Source: Amyelois transitella (Eukaryota > Arthropoda > Insecta > Lepidoptera > Pyralidae). Taken from it: a stretch of 64,000 nucleotides of DNA. Under the pieces are notes generated by a model. It made no database searches. It had not been told where the DNA came from and worked only from the letters and a program-made list of their open reading frames with translations. The stretch covers positions 4,516,001 to 4,580,000 of the forward strand of contig NC_083534.1 in assembly GCF_032362555.1 (NCBI RefSeq), read 5' to 3'. Positions 25,301 through 34,238 of this stretch are shown here, piece after piece. A program made the translations under genes and the position numbers. Numbering within the stretch: position 1 is the first letter of the stretch; each line of letters begins with the position of its first letter.

Positions 25301-27055
25301 GACATACAAACTATTTTCATTTTACAAAAAATTCGATATATCTACGGTCTTAAACAAAGAGATTCCCTTAGAGATTTTTTCAAAAACCTAAATATTTTAA
25401 CTTTGCCCTCCCAATACATATTCGATAACATCATGCATGTTAGGAAAAACTTAGACTCTTTCAAAAAAGTAGGTGAATGTACTAGTAGATCACTGCGGAA
25501 CAATTACAAGTTGTCGATCCCAGCACATCGGCTGGCTAAGGTAGGGAAATCATTTCTTATTAATTGTATAAGATTTTATAATAAATTACCAAAAAGTGTT
25601 CTTGAAATGAATGATAGAAAATAAAAGAAGCGGTAGTAGTTATAATTAGATTTAAGTTATGTGACGTCAATAAGTGATACCTTGTATCCAATTTTGAAAA
25701 TAAATCTATTCTATTCTATTCTATTCACTTTATAAAATTGTTTTATTATATTTTTCGGTCACAATAAATGCAGTGCAGTATTTAAAGTTTTATTTTATTG
25801 TTCTGGATGGCCCCGGGACACACCAACTATGATCATTGGTGATTGAGAGCCGAATGGCAGGTTGGTGCTGTTTAGTTTTCAGCACTTTAGAATAGGACCA
25901 CTCCATATATTCCCCATGGATGTCGTAAAAGGCGACTATGGGATAATAAACTTGGAGTTCCTCTTGTAGGCAATGTGCTAGCCACCTGTCACTATTTGAA
26001 TCTCAATTCCATCATTAAGCCATACAGCTGAACATGGCCGTTCAGTCTTTTCAAGGCTGTGGACTCTGTTTACCCCGTAAAGAATAATTAAGTGCTTATA
26101 ATATTTGTATAATGATGACATTTTCCTGTTAAGATAGAATCGAGATTCAAATAGTGACAGATTGCTAGCCCATCGCCTAAAAAAGAATCCCAAGTTTGTA
26201 AGCCTATCCCTTAGTCGCCTTTTACGACATCCATGGGAAAGAAGGGATTACCTTGGGTTACCCCCTTCAAAGATTTTCTCCTCAAAATTACTGAAGTGAT
26301 TGAGGAAAATAGTGTTGTCCTGATTCATGCAATTATGAGTCATACATATAATAATGTCTATATCCCTTGCAAAGTAGACAGAGCCAACAGTCTTAAATAG
26401 ACTGAAAGGATGAAGAAGGAAAATGGAATTTAGATTCAAATAATGACAGGTTGCTAGTCCATCATCTACAAGGGAATCCCAAGTTTATATGCATATCCCT
26501 AGTCGACTTTTACGACATTGCATCAGTTACACAACTGAATTTAAATTTTATCAATATATTCTATACGGTGTTACTGCTATTCTCATAGGAAACCTCAAAG
26601 TTGTAACAAATATCATCACATCATGTGACCTGTCAGTATAAGATGATAACTGTCAAACAAATAAACAAACTGCCCTGTATAACTTATTTCCTATTACCAA
26701 AAAAGTACTATTTACCGTCATACATACGTCTAAATATGGCTTAATTAGAACGGGCCTTTAAAAGCATAAAACAGATAGTGTAAATAGACATATTATTGTC
26801 TCAGATGCCCTTGAGACGGCGACAAAACGACAAACACCGTTTTAGAATGCCTATTACACCTAGGTAAAGCACAATCACTCAATTATTGCACCACGATACG
26901 TAACTGTCTCCAATGAACTGTTGATTTACAGTTACAATAACTGCAATATGCCAGTGAATTTATGCATCGGACTAATATGATGGAATTTATCTAGAAATAT
27001 GCGCAAATTTTAAGTTTGTGAAACTTACCGGATTGTAAATGGGCTGTGCAGCCAT
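13389..27055 (-). CDS. Galectin with Pro/Gly/Tyr-rich C-terminal tail, complete (8 exons)
   Basis: Beta-galactoside-binding lectin, usually cytosolic and secreted without a signal peptide; none is seen here. Exons in coding order: 27055-27029 (MAAQPIYNP), 24264-24176, 23146-22939, 20986-20846, 20490-20418, 18121-18102, 14587-14432, 13448-13389. Phases close, giving about 257 aa. The carbohydrate-recognition domain is residues about 12-140, with the H-x-N-x-R strand (LHLNFRF), V-x-N (VVRNH) and W-G-x-E (MDWGAEE); the Arg usual two residues after that Glu is Ile. FEALVLCEP and VALNGMHFCEFLHRVP are typical later strands. The tail has PAYGAPGYGAPQ, then a glycine-zipper-like GLGVGALAAGGLAGYALGG, then an acidic end (DFGGDDWVE). 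The 20-nt sixth exon is tentative: acceptor CGGCAG is chosen because others read into stops. A LINE sits in intron 2. Confidence 0.87.
13668..13858 (+). repeat. Rep-A copy
   Basis: From TGCCGTGTCATTCCCGGCAC to CCCCGCAAAGGATATG, with an internal deletion after CTAGCAACCTGTCA. Confidence 0.75.
13982..14183 (-). pseudogene. Decayed partial duplicate of galectin exon 7
   Basis: Minus-strand reading of 14080-14022 gives LAGYVLRRGFSSDSPPREE, close to LAGYALGGGFSSDSPPREE at the end of exon 7 (14432-14587). The donor is lost: GAGGAAAG replaces GAGGTAATA. A direct repeat of about 38 bp (CTTTCCTGTCC...TGCTAACTT) flanks it at 13982-14020 and 14144-14183. An S1 SINE lies between this relic and the real exon. 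Confidence 0.7.
14186..14425 (+). repeat. tRNA-derived SINE (S1), full length
   Basis: From CAGCCTCTGTGGCTCAGCGG, with B box GGTTCGAATCC, to the tail TAATATGTCCCGTATATATT and (TTTA)n. It abuts the donor side of galectin exon 7. Confidence 0.87.
14955..15185 (+). repeat. Rep-C copy, representative
   Basis: Rep-C reads GACAATGTGCATTCGTCCAC, AAAATGCTGCAGTGCAGTTT, GCCGCTTCTTCTACACATGC, GGAAGCGGTAGTAGTTATAA, TGACGTCAATAAGTGATACC, TTTTGAAAATAAATCTATTC and a (TTCTA)n tail. No ORF. The last 110 bp match the 3' end of the Jockey-like LINE at 25625-25735. Confidence 0.85.
15278..15725. repeat. Rep-A fragments around an unidentified GC-richer block
   Basis: A forward Rep-A piece (15278-15358) and a reverse head piece (15645-15725, ending GGGAATCACACGGCAC) flank about 280 bp. 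That block shares TTCGCTGCTATTGG and CCGTGAAATCTTTG with 42805-42860, so it is itself a repeat. No gene recognised. Confidence 0.55.
15790..17240. other. Galectin intron sequence, no feature recognised
   Basis: AT-rich, with scattered remnants of ACTAGC-type repeats near 16235-16330. No supported coding sequence on either strand. Confidence 0.45.
17438..17687 (+). repeat. Rep-A copy, near full length
   Basis: From GCCGTGTGGTCCCCAGCACT to GATGTGGTTATATGTATGTA. Confidence 0.83.
17728..17986 (-). repeat. Rep-A copy, near full length, reverse
   Basis: From ACATACATATAATCACGTCT to GGTGCCGGGAACCACACGGC. It lies tail-to-tail with the copy at 17438-17687, about 40 bp apart. Confidence 0.85.
18288..18430 (+). 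repeat. Rep-C copy
   Basis: Contains GAAAATGCTGCATTGTAGTG, GCCGCTTCTTCTATACATGC, GAAGCGGTAGTAGATAAATG and a tail AAAATAAAACTATTCCACTA. Confidence 0.75.
18478..18730 (-). repeat. Rep-A copy, reverse
   Basis: CATACATATAATCACGTCTA through ACCCGGGTACCACACGGCAT. Confidence 0.83.
18885..19277. repeat. Rep-A fold-back cluster
   Basis: A reverse tail half (18885-18990) is followed by a forward tail (18993-19045, CCCCGCAAGGGATATAGACG) and then a longer reverse copy (19052-19277, ending CAAGAACCACACGGCAC). Confidence 0.75.
19280..20400. other. AT-rich galectin intron, no gene seen
   Basis: Many A/T homopolymers. The only structured feature is the palindrome GGGTAATTACCC, present at 20086-20097 and again at 20248-20259, each followed by AAC. 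Confidence 0.5.
20530..20765 (-). repeat. Rep-A copy, reverse, head missing
   Basis: ACATACATATCGTCACATTT through GGGAAAGAGATGGAGTAATC. The CCACACGGCA end is absent. Confidence 0.7.
21055..21234 (+). repeat. Rep-A copy, 3' two thirds
   Basis: GAGGTAGGCTTAAAAAACTT to GACGTGATTATATGTATGTA. Confidence 0.8.
21431..21652 (-). repeat. Rep-A copy, reverse, head missing
   Basis: TTACATACATATAGTCACGT to AAATGAGAGCGGTCCTGTTC. Confidence 0.75.
21718..21878 (+). repeat. Rep-B LINE 3' end, tail interrupted
   Basis: AAGGACGTCCTTGCAAAGGG, GAACCGCCGAGC-like region and GAAAGAGGCGTGATTTTATG. The (TATG)n tail resumes at 22499 after an inserted block. Confidence 0.78.
21879..22498. mobile_element. Putative TIR element inserted in a Rep-B tail; contains a Rep-D copy
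   Basis: The left edge TACAACCCGTGCGAATT and the reverse complement of the right edge (TACAACCCGTACGAATT) match at 16 of 17 positions. The host Rep-B tail is split cleanly, ATG on the left and TGTATGTATG on the right. Inside, 22285-22490 matches Rep-D (TGCAGTGCAGTTTGTTACCG, GAAGCGGCAGTAAACTTAGT). No transposase ORF. Class unknown. Confidence 0.5.
22499..22790. other. Galectin intron 3, no feature recognised
   Basis: Begins with the end of the interrupted (TATG)n tail, then AT-rich sequence with one short GC-rich part (22512-22605). No supported gene. Confidence 0.4.
23515..23880 (+). repeat. Rep-A copy with a nested short repeat
   Basis: Head GCCTTGTGGTTCCCGGCACC and tail CCCCGCAAGGAATATAGCTT. 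It is split at 23561-23671 by about 110 bp ending in (TATC)n. That insert (GCGATAAGTCCGCCTTTGTA, ATGGTACAATAAAGAG) recurs at 47958-48045. Confidence 0.75.
23930..24165 (+). repeat. tRNA-derived SINE (S1), head partly degraded
   Basis: GGAGGTCCCGGGTTTGAATC to ATTTGTCCCATATGTATATA. The A-box region is degraded (CCACTGTGTAGTGC). Confidence 0.8.
24390..25735 (+). mobile_element. Jockey-like non-LTR retrotransposon, 5'-truncated
   Basis: Reverse-transcriptase ORF at 24551-25624 (357 aa) has motifs in order: VFCDLTKAFDCVDH, GVPQGSILGPFLFLIYINDL, LFADDTSLIF (the catalytic -ADD-) and a thumb region with FLGITLD. Homology extends upstream (FERI, then QYGFTEG at 24504-24530) but is broken by an in-frame TAG at 24468-24470, so this copy is defective. 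The 3' UTR at 25625-25735 ends in (TTCTA)n and is shared with the dispersed Rep-C repeats. It lies in galectin intron 2 on the opposite strand. Clade assignment (Jockey/CR1-like) rests on motif style only. Confidence 0.82.
25880..26090 (+). repeat. Rep-A copy, diverged
   Basis: CAGCACTTTAGAATAGGACC to CTGTTTACCCCGTAAAGAAT. Confidence 0.7.
26125..26520 (-). repeat. Two reverse Rep-A fragments
   Basis: 26125-26245 is the central part (GAGATTCAAATAGTGACAGA to CATGGGAAAG). 26340-26520 is the tail half, from CATACATATAATAATGTCTA. Confidence 0.7.
26530..27020. other. Galectin intron 1, no feature recognised
   Basis: Mostly AT-rich unique sequence. No exon or repeat assigned. Confidence 0.4.
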
Positions 27056-27794
27056 ATTTAAACCTGCTCGTTGAATAAGACCAACGGAAACTTTAATTTG
27101 ATGCCGTACGGCGTAGCTAAAATACTACAACACAGAAAATGATCAATGAAAACGGTTTTAAAAGTTCCGATTTGTTGGAAAATGCGTCATCCAATTTCCA
27201 ATATTTCCACTTTTGACAGCCGACGGCCGACAGTGAGTCAGTGACAGTGACAATCATAAAAAAACACTAAAACTAAATGAAATTGTGACAGCTAGTGTTA
27301 TTTTTAAAGAATAGTCGAATGTTCAACAACCCTATGCATTGATATATACATAATGATGAATTTAATTTAATAAGTGACCCACAGACATATATATAAAATG
27401 TTGTTAAATCTGTGAAGTGACCTTAAAATAATACATTCCTTTTATATTCACTGTCTGAAAAACGTTGGTACAGTTTTCACCAAATGTTCACCGTTTTCAA
27501 AAGATGGAAAGATTAGTTCAAAACTTCAGTCTTCAAATCAGACTTGTATGTGTAGTTTTCTACAGGTTTAGTTTAGTATTATTTCCAGAGTAACTTTACT
27601 TACCTTGGGGTTGGCAACATTTAATTTGACCCCCGACCGGGCAATGTTTATTTATTTGTTTCTATAAAGAATTTCATTGAAAAGTGCATGAATCAAGTTT
27701 TATTTTGGTAAATTCCAAAATTTGGCTCCTATATCTGTGATTATTTGTTTAAGATTGATTGATTTTTTTTAATCGCAGTACTTATAGTTTCATA
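27056..27794. promoter_or_regulatory. Divergent intergenic region between galectin and TMED genes
   Basis: The galectin start codon (minus, 27055) and the TMED start codon (plus, 27795) face away from each other across about 740 bp. Both promoters must lie here or in unseen 5' UTR introns. An acceptor-like AATCGCAG at 27771-27778 suggests a TMED 5' UTR exon. No TATA box is assigned. Rep-A, S1 and Rep-C are absent from this stretch, unlike the surrounding DNA. Confidence 0.45.
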
Positions 27795-30700
27795 ATGTTG
27801 TACATATTTGTGATGACAATTTTCAGTGTGGTTTTTGCGTATGAAAAAGATATGACTTTCAGTGTTCAGCCCGGTAAAATGGACTGCTTCTTCCAAAAAG
27901 TGTCTCCTAAAGAAGTTATTGATATAGAATATCAGGTAAAATTTTTAGGTTAGGTGTATCCAAAACATTTCACAAAAAGGTCATACCATAGTTTTCATGT
28001 TGTTGTGTTGTGGTAACTAGATTTTTGGCAGATACTTCTCGGTATACTCTGTCTTATCTTTATTTAAAATACAATACATGTTAGGCTAATAAATTTAAAA
28101 TGGGAATTTATTAGGTAGTGGGTTAGCAACCTTTTCCGAAATCTGTTTAAATTAATTTCATTATTATGCCATCCAATTAAACGTGGCTTGAGCCCTGTGA
28201 CTAATGGCTTTGTCTACCCCGTAAGGGATAAAAACATGTATGTGGAACCAAAAGAAGTATGCAGAGATTGTGGCAAAGGGATAGATGTAGTCTCTGCTTA
28301 CCCTTCCAGGAAAGAGTCGTGTTTTTATATATGTTTGTTTGATATTGGCCAGAATTCTTTTATATATTTTGGTATTGAAATAAAAGTTATTTCAATAAAA
28401 TTTCAGGTTATAGACGCGACTCACGGGGAGCTAGACATATCATTTCAGTTAGGGGATCCCCTGGGCAGGGTCATCGTGGCGGACTACAAGAAGCCGGAGA
28501 ACAGCCACCGACACACAGCTACGGAGGACGGAGATTACAGATTCTGTTTCGACAATACCTTCAGCACATTTAGTGAGAAAACTGTAAATATGACTGTGGT
28601 TACTTTCTTAGACTAAGCTTAAATAAATAATATACAGGACAAATTACTCAGATTGAGTTAGCTTCGAAGTAAATTCTAGACTTGTGTCATGAGATACTAA
28701 CTCAACAGTATTATATTTTATAATAAATTCTTATATAGATAAACATCCAAGAGATCCAGGCCAATCAGAAAAAGTTATTTTCTCATCATGCCCTGGCCAG
28801 GATTCAAACCTGGGACCTCCGGTGTCACAGACAAGTGTACTACCGCTGCGCCACAGGCTGTCTAAGCTTATGGCTAATGAACTTTAAATGCTTTTTGTGG
28901 GCAATGGGCTAGTGACCTGTCACTATTTGAATCTCATTTTCATACTTAAAGCTGTAAGTGGCCATTCAGTCTTATCAAGACTGTTGGCTCTGTCTACCCT
29001 GCAAGTTATATAGACGTGACAATATGTATCTATCTAAGTTAACATCCAACCTAGTGAAGCATCCATCTAAGCTTGGTTTAGTTTCTGGATCACAAAAGTA
29101 TATTTCTATGTGTCAAAGCCCACCGTGTAAAACCTCGTGGTTCTGGGAGCAGGGTAGGCATCCAATAATAACATCACTCTGAGCCAGATGGTGATGGAAA
29201 GGAATAATGTAGAAGTCCGCTATGATCTATACTAAAATTATAAAGCTGAAGAGTTTGTTTGTTTAAACGTGCTAATCTCAGGAACTACGGGATTGAATTG
29301 AAAAATTTTCATTGCGTTGAATAGACCATTTATCGAGGAAGGCTTTTCGGCTATATAACATCACGCTGCAACTATAAGGAGCAAAGAAATAATGGAAAAT
29401 GTGAAGAAAACGGGTAAAATTACTCATCCTTGAGGGTTTCAATGATGCCCAAAACAACTATTCCACGCGGACGAAGTCGCGGGTACAGCTATATGTACAG
29501 ATATATGTTTGATCTAAGTTGGTACAGAAATAAAGAAATTATTTAAAATTATTTAAATTAAATTATATGTATTTATATTCTTTTGCAGGTGTTCTTTGAT
29601 GTTGTGATCGATTCGGAAGATTCTAAAGACGAAAAAGACTATGAGGCTGATGACAAGGAGTTGGAGCTTGGTATGTATAGATTGAACTAATACATTCAAA
29701 CATAATAAATTCAAATATTTTATACATTTTAATGGGACATTTCAATATCACTTAATAATTGTTTTGTTTTTTTCACATTGGTTGACGTCAAATAAATTAC
29801 TCAAGACTGCTTCCGAAGCGTCAGTGCAGAAGCGGTAACAAACTGCACTGTAGCATTTTCTTGAATATCGTCAACTTTTAAATTATCCAAACTTAGAATA
29901 GAAATGGAGATTAGCTTTGACCAGCAACTTCGCCCGCGTGAATGAAGCGCCATCTACAAAAAGCGACGAATTTCTAATTTCTAATTATATATAAAGGGTC
30001 AGGCCAAGAGTACCCGAAACCGCCGAGCTTGCATGAAGAGAGTTATGAATGTGGATGAAGCGAAGGAATTATGCAGAGATCGTGACAAGTGGAAGGATGT
30101 AATCTCTGCCTATCCCCCCGGGAAAAGGGCGTGATTTATGTATGTATGTATATATACGTGATATTTCAATAAGATTCATTCAGTAGATAACCCGTGTAGA
30201 GATAACAACAAAATAAACTCACTATGAAGTGGAAAGAGGTAGTCTCTGCCTACCCCTCCGGGAAAGAGGCGTGATTTTTATGTATGTATGTATGTAAACT
30301 CACTATCGCAATAATACTATTTGCGATGAGACTAGCTTGCGCCATCGGCATCGTATGACGGCCTCTGTGGCGCAGCGGTAGTGCGATTGTCTGTGACACC
30401 GGAGGTCCCGGGTTCGAATCCCGGCCGCGGCATGATGAGAAATGAACTTTTTCTGATTGGTCTGGGTCTTGGATATTTATCTATATAAGTATTTATTATA
30501 AAATATAGTATCGTTGAGTTAGTATCTCGTAACACAAGTGTCGAACTTACTTCGAGGCTAACCCAATCAGTGTAATTTGTCCCGTATTTTATTTATTTAT
30601 GATTTATTTTTATCGGCAGCTAATGCTTTATTCCCGCGGTTTCGTTCGTTATCAATGTCCGTATATCGCAAATCCTGCAATTTTTTTAAGCGTTGAATTC

Positions 30701-32449
30701 GTTGCTTTTTGTAGGTGATGCTAAATTTATCGCTTTTTGTAGATAAATAAATATTTACAGGACAAATTGCTCAGATTGAGTAAGCCTCGAAGTTAGTTTT
30801 AAACTTTGGTTACGAGATACTAACTCGACGATAATATGTTTTATAATAAATACTTATATAGATAAACATCCAAGACTCGGGACGAGATGATGGTAGATGG
30901 TGTAAATTCGTCACTCATTTGGACATGGCCTTAAATTCGTCACTTCATAAATGGCGTTAAATTCACGCGCGCTGACGCAAGCCATACAGATACAGAGTAT
31001 CATCGTAAGAACCGTTGACATTGACAGCTGTCAAAACGCGCAAGCTCAACACAATACAACCATTTGTAGGTAACGCCTTAGAGACGTACTCGATGCGCGT
31101 GCGCGACATATCGGAGTCGGTGAACCGCGTGCGGGACAACGTGTCGGCCGCGCGCCGGCTGCAGGAGCTGCACTCGGCGCACGAGGCGCGCGACAGGAAC
31201 CTGGCGGAGGAGATGTGCGCCAGGTATATACACATACATAAATAAAAAATAAATTAATAACATAGTATATCATTTCGGAAGCAAATTTTGTACAAAGTCA
31301 GTCCACCCGGCAAGGGGGTAAAGACGTAATTATATGTATGTATGTAACTATTAATCTAACAGCCGGACGCGGCCTGTATATATGTATGTATGTGTATGTT
31401 ACATATATACGTCACGTCTATATCCCTTGCGGGGTAGACAGAGCCAACAGTCCTGGAAAGATTGAATGGCCACGTTCAGCTATTTGGCTTAATGATAGAA
31501 TTGAGATTCAAATAGTGACAGGTTGCCACACCACAGATTCAAATAAGCCTATCCCTTAGTCGCCTTTTAAGACATCCATGGGAAAGAGATGCGAGTGGTC
31601 CTATTCTTTTTTGTATTGGTGCCGGGAACCACACGGCAGATTGGTTAATTATTCTTTTTATCTGGAACTGATGCAATGAAAAACTTTTTATACTTATAAT
31701 ATAGCAATTGTTTCAGAGTTATGGCGTGGTCAATCTGGCAGATGGCATTGATGATGCTTGTAGGAGTCACGCAGGTGAGACGACACCGCGTACCTTACTC
31801 AGTGGTCTAGGCGTGAGTGGCTCGAGTTGAGATTTAAGTAGTGACAGGTCGCTAGCCCATCGCCTAAAAGAAGAGTTTCTAAGTCTATCTCTAGTCTAGT
31901 CGCCTTTTACGATATCCATGGCAAAGATATGGAATGGTCCTATTCTAAAGTGCCGTCTATAACAGTACATTAGACAAATAAGTTTTGTAATAAAAAGAAA
32001 AACACTTCCAATCGATACCCGTCTATTTGGAAGTCGGTAAAATTTTTGAAACGTCCTCCTAAGCCTGAAAAATGCATCAAAAACGGTTCAGCGAAACGTG
32101 AGAAAATCGCAGACTAACATACATACATATACATACATACAGATCAAAAATATAAATATAATTATATATAAGGGACAAATTACACAGATCAAGTTAGTCT
32201 CGAAGTAAGTTTGAGACTTGTGTTACGAGATACCAACTCGACGATACTATATTTCATAATAAATACTTATAAATAAATATAAACATCAATGCCCCAGGCC
32301 AATCAGAGAAAGGTCGTTTCTCATCATGCCTTGGCCGGGATTCGAACATGCTGAAAAAAAAATTTGAATATTTCAACTGCAATTTTTTTAATTTTCAGGT
32401 GGTCTTCGTCAGGAGTTTGTTTGCAGATAAACAGAAAATGGGATTCTAG
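27795..32449 (+). CDS. p24-family cargo receptor, TMED1/TMED5 type, complete (6 exons)
   Basis: Type I membrane protein of the early secretory pathway, acting in ER-Golgi COPI/COPII vesicle traffic. Exons: 27795-27935, 28407-28583, 29589-29670, 31070-31223, 31717-31774, 32399-32449; all GT/AG, phases close, 220 aa. Signal peptide about 1-15 (MLYIFVMTIFSVVFA). The GOLD domain spans about 22-110, with Cys31 and Cys94 (RFCFDNTFSTFSEK) placed for the conserved disulfide. A coiled coil follows (RVRDISESVNRV...EARDRNLAEE), then one transmembrane helix (about 183-207) and a short tail (SLFADKQKMGF) whose Leu-Phe after the membrane and basic residues fit coat-binding signals. The length is usual for the family. 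The nearest subgroup is TMED1/5 rather than TMED2 or TMED10, judged from the GOLD and tail motifs. The ATG is preferred over an upstream in-frame TTG. Confidence 0.9.
28085..28330 (+). repeat. Rep-A fragment followed by Rep-B fragment
   Basis: CCCCGTAAGGGATAAAAACA (Rep-A tail) joins GTATGCAGAGATTGTGGCAA and GTAGTCTCTGCTTACC (Rep-B). It lies in the first TMED intron. Confidence 0.6.
28629..28863 (-). repeat. tRNA-derived SINE (S1), reverse
   Basis: ATACAGGACAAATTACTCAG to CTACCGCTGCGCCACAGGC. B box GGATTCAAACC. Confidence 0.83.
28890..29025 (+). repeat. Rep-A copy, 3' half
   Basis: GGCAATGGGCTAGTGACCTG to TAGACGTGACAATATGTATC. Confidence 0.75.
29222..29500 (-). repeat. Rep-E copy, reverse
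   Basis: ATCTATACTAAAATTATAAA to GGACGAAGTCGCGGGTACAG. Good match to 12931-13205 inverted. Confidence 0.7.
29720..29880 (-). repeat. Rep-D copy, reverse
   Basis: ACATTGGTTGACGTCAAATA, GACTGCTTCCGAAGCGTCAG, AGCGGTAACAAACTGCACTG. Confidence 0.65.
29995..30295 (+). repeat. Two Rep-B LINE 3'-end fragments
   Basis: 29995-30150 (CGAAACCGCCGAGCTTGCAT to GGGCGTGATTTATGTATGTA) and 30229-30295 (GTGGAAAGAGGTAGTCTCTG to GTGATTTTTATGTATGTATG). Confidence 0.78.
30357..30590 (+). repeat. tRNA-derived SINE (S1), full length
   Basis: GACGGCCTCTGTGGCGCAGC, B box GGTTCGAATCC, tail TGTAATTTGTCCCGTATTTT. Confidence 0.88.
30753..30875 (-). repeat. S1 SINE, tail half, reverse
   Basis: ACAGGACAAATTGCTCAGAT to GATAAACATCCAAGACTCGG. 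The tRNA-like head is missing. Confidence 0.7.
31400..31639 (-). repeat. Rep-A copy, reverse
   Basis: ATATATACGTCACGTCTATA to GGTGCCGGGAACCACACGGC, with an internal deletion after GTGACAGGTTGC. It lies in TMED intron 4. Confidence 0.82.
31828..31965 (-). repeat. Rep-A fragment, reverse
   Basis: GTTGAGATTTAAGTAGTGAC to CCTATTCTAAAGTGCCG. It lies in TMED intron 5. Confidence 0.65.
32168..32346 (-). repeat. S1 SINE, truncated at the B box, reverse
   Basis: AGGGACAAATTACACAGATC to TGGCCGGGATTCGAAC. It is cut there and lies about 50 bp before the last TMED exon. Confidence 0.78.
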
Positions 32450-32552
32450 TTGAGGTTTATGCCGGGAGCGGCTCACTGACCAAATGTACATTAAATTTAT
32501 GTCAAGTCGTTCTATTGCCAACTCGACCCAGTAGCTATACGAGGCTGTAATA

Positions 32553-32785
32553 GAATAGAATAGATTTATTTTCAAAATTGGACATAAGGTATCACTTATT
32601 AACGTCACATCACTTAAATCTTATTATGTCTACTGCCGCTTCCGAAGCGCATGTGTAGAAGAAGCGGCAGAACGAATTACACTGCAGCATTTTCATCGGA
32701 CGTCAATTTACAAATATAGATCACTTAAATCTGAATCGTGGACGAATGCACATTGTCTACATAAAAAAATGTGAATGAATATAAA
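32553..32785 (-). repeat. Rep-C copy, full, reverse
   Basis: AATAGAATAGATTTATTTTC through GAAGCGGCAGAACGAATTAC to GATGAATGCACATTG-like sequence (GACGAATGCACATTGTCTAC). It starts about 100 bp after the TMED stop codon. Confidence 0.85.
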
Positions 32786-32799
32786 ATGTAGACACTGTA

Positions 32800-33425
32800 C
32801 AAATTATGTCATAACTATGTCATAAATGCACAAGCATTTAAGAAGCCATTATGTCAAGCTCGGCCACACATGTTTATCATTAATATAATCCTCCGTGCTG
32901 TAATAGGCTTTCCTACAAAGCTCAATGTATTTTGACAGGATCGCCACGTAATGATGGAAGCGACCGTCAAATCAGTGTTGCCAACTCTGACGAGAAAGAT
33001 AAATAGTATAATGGTTACATTATACTTTTTATAAATAATACAGGAATTAAACGCGCAACAACGAATGTTATTCAATGAAAGTTTGAAATCAGTTATATAA
33101 TTTTCTACAACACTGTGTCGGATGTCAGACACTATTATTTTTAATAGGCTTTATTATTACAAAATAGATTAAGTTACGAGGCATGAAATTGATCTAAATT
33201 AAACTACAGGATTACGTGTTTCAGCCAATGTCAAAAAGATTCAGGGCCACGGTTAGCAAATTAGAATAAAATTCGATTTACAATTTGTTTAAATAGAAAA
33301 GTTTCAGGATATGGCACATGCAAGTCGAACATTGTCTTAATATTCATGTACGGTACTCAAACCATTTTTACTGTTACAGTCGGTGCTATTCTTATATCGA
33401 TTAGTCACAAATTTTTCTTCTTTAT
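32800..33425. other. Intergenic, no gene seen
   Basis: AT-rich apparently unique sequence between the TMED gene and the 48-bp minisatellite. No ORF with family features. Confidence 0.4.
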
Positions 33426-33431
33426 TTCGTC

Positions 33432-34070
33432 TCAGTCTTTGTGTCGCCTCGTCCTGGTGGCAACTCGTACTTGTGACATCTCGTCACAGTGACAACTCGT
33501 ACCTGTGACATCTCGTACTTGTGACATCTCGTCACAGTGACATCTCGTCACAGTGACAACTCGTACCTGTGACATCTCGTACTTGTGACATCTCGTCACA
33601 GTGACAACTCGTACCTGTGACATCTCGTACTTGTGACATCTCGTCACAGTGACAACTCGTACCTGTGACATCTCGTACTTGTGACATCTCGTCACAGTGA
33701 CAACTCGTACCTGTGACATCTCGTACTTGTGACATCTCGTCACAGTGACAACTCGTACCTGTGACATCTCGTACTTGTGACATCTCGTCACAGTGACAAC
33801 TCGTTATTTGTCAGCTTGTCACAATGGCGACTCGTCCTTGTGTCCTCTCGTCACAGTGACATCTCGTCACAGTGACAACTCGTACCTGTGACATCTCGTA
33901 CTTGTGACATCTCGTCACAGTGACAACTCGTTATTTGTCAGCTTGTCAGAATGGCGACTCGTCCTTGTGTCCTCTCGTCACAGTAACAACTCGTACTTGT
34001 GACATCTCGTCACAGTGACTACTCATTCTTGTATAATCTCGTCCCAGTGGCAAGTCGTAACTCGTGCTAG
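33432..34070. repeat. 48-bp minisatellite built from three 16-bp subunits
   Basis: The subunits TCTCGTCACAGTGACA, ACTCGTACCTGTGACA and TCTCGTACTTGTGACA repeat in fixed order from about 33520 to 33800. Looser copies lie on both sides (ACTCGTCCTTGTGTCC and similar). Because 48 is divisible by three, ORFs stay open through it on the minus strand, but these are products of the repeat and not genes. Confidence 0.9.
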
Positions 34071-34163
34071 ACTTACTGAAATTAACCGCATTGAGTGACT
34101 GTCAGACAACGCACAGCAAAAATTAGGAATTATGGAAATTAAATTTAGAATATAATGTTACAT

Positions 34164-34237
34164 TCATCATCATATTTCAGCCGTAGCGAAGGCCTATGTT
34201 CAGCAGTGGACGCCCTACGGCTGAAATATGATGATGA
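34164..34237. repeat. Perfect 23-bp inverted repeat with 28-nt loop
   Basis: Arms 34164-34186 and 34215-34237 (CATATTTCAGCCGTAG and CTACGGCTGAAATATG, extended by CAT/ATG triplets) are exact reverse complements. The loop contains GCCTATGTTCAGCAGTGGAC, a sequence typical of LINE 3' ends that run into (ATG)n. Confidence 0.85.
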
Positions 34238-34238
34238 T

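Noticed and set aside
28188-28616. 142-aa plus ORF taken as a whole gene
   Set aside because: Only its second half (from 28407) is coding: it is TMED exon 2. The first half is a Rep-A/Rep-B fragment.
33432-33791. Long minus-strand ORFs with a 16-residue repeat (CHKYEMSQVRVVTV)
   Set aside because: Product of a 48-bp minisatellite whose period is divisible by three; no start context or homology.
33432-34070. CRISPR-like array
   Set aside because: Units are contiguous with no unique spacers, and this is animal DNA.
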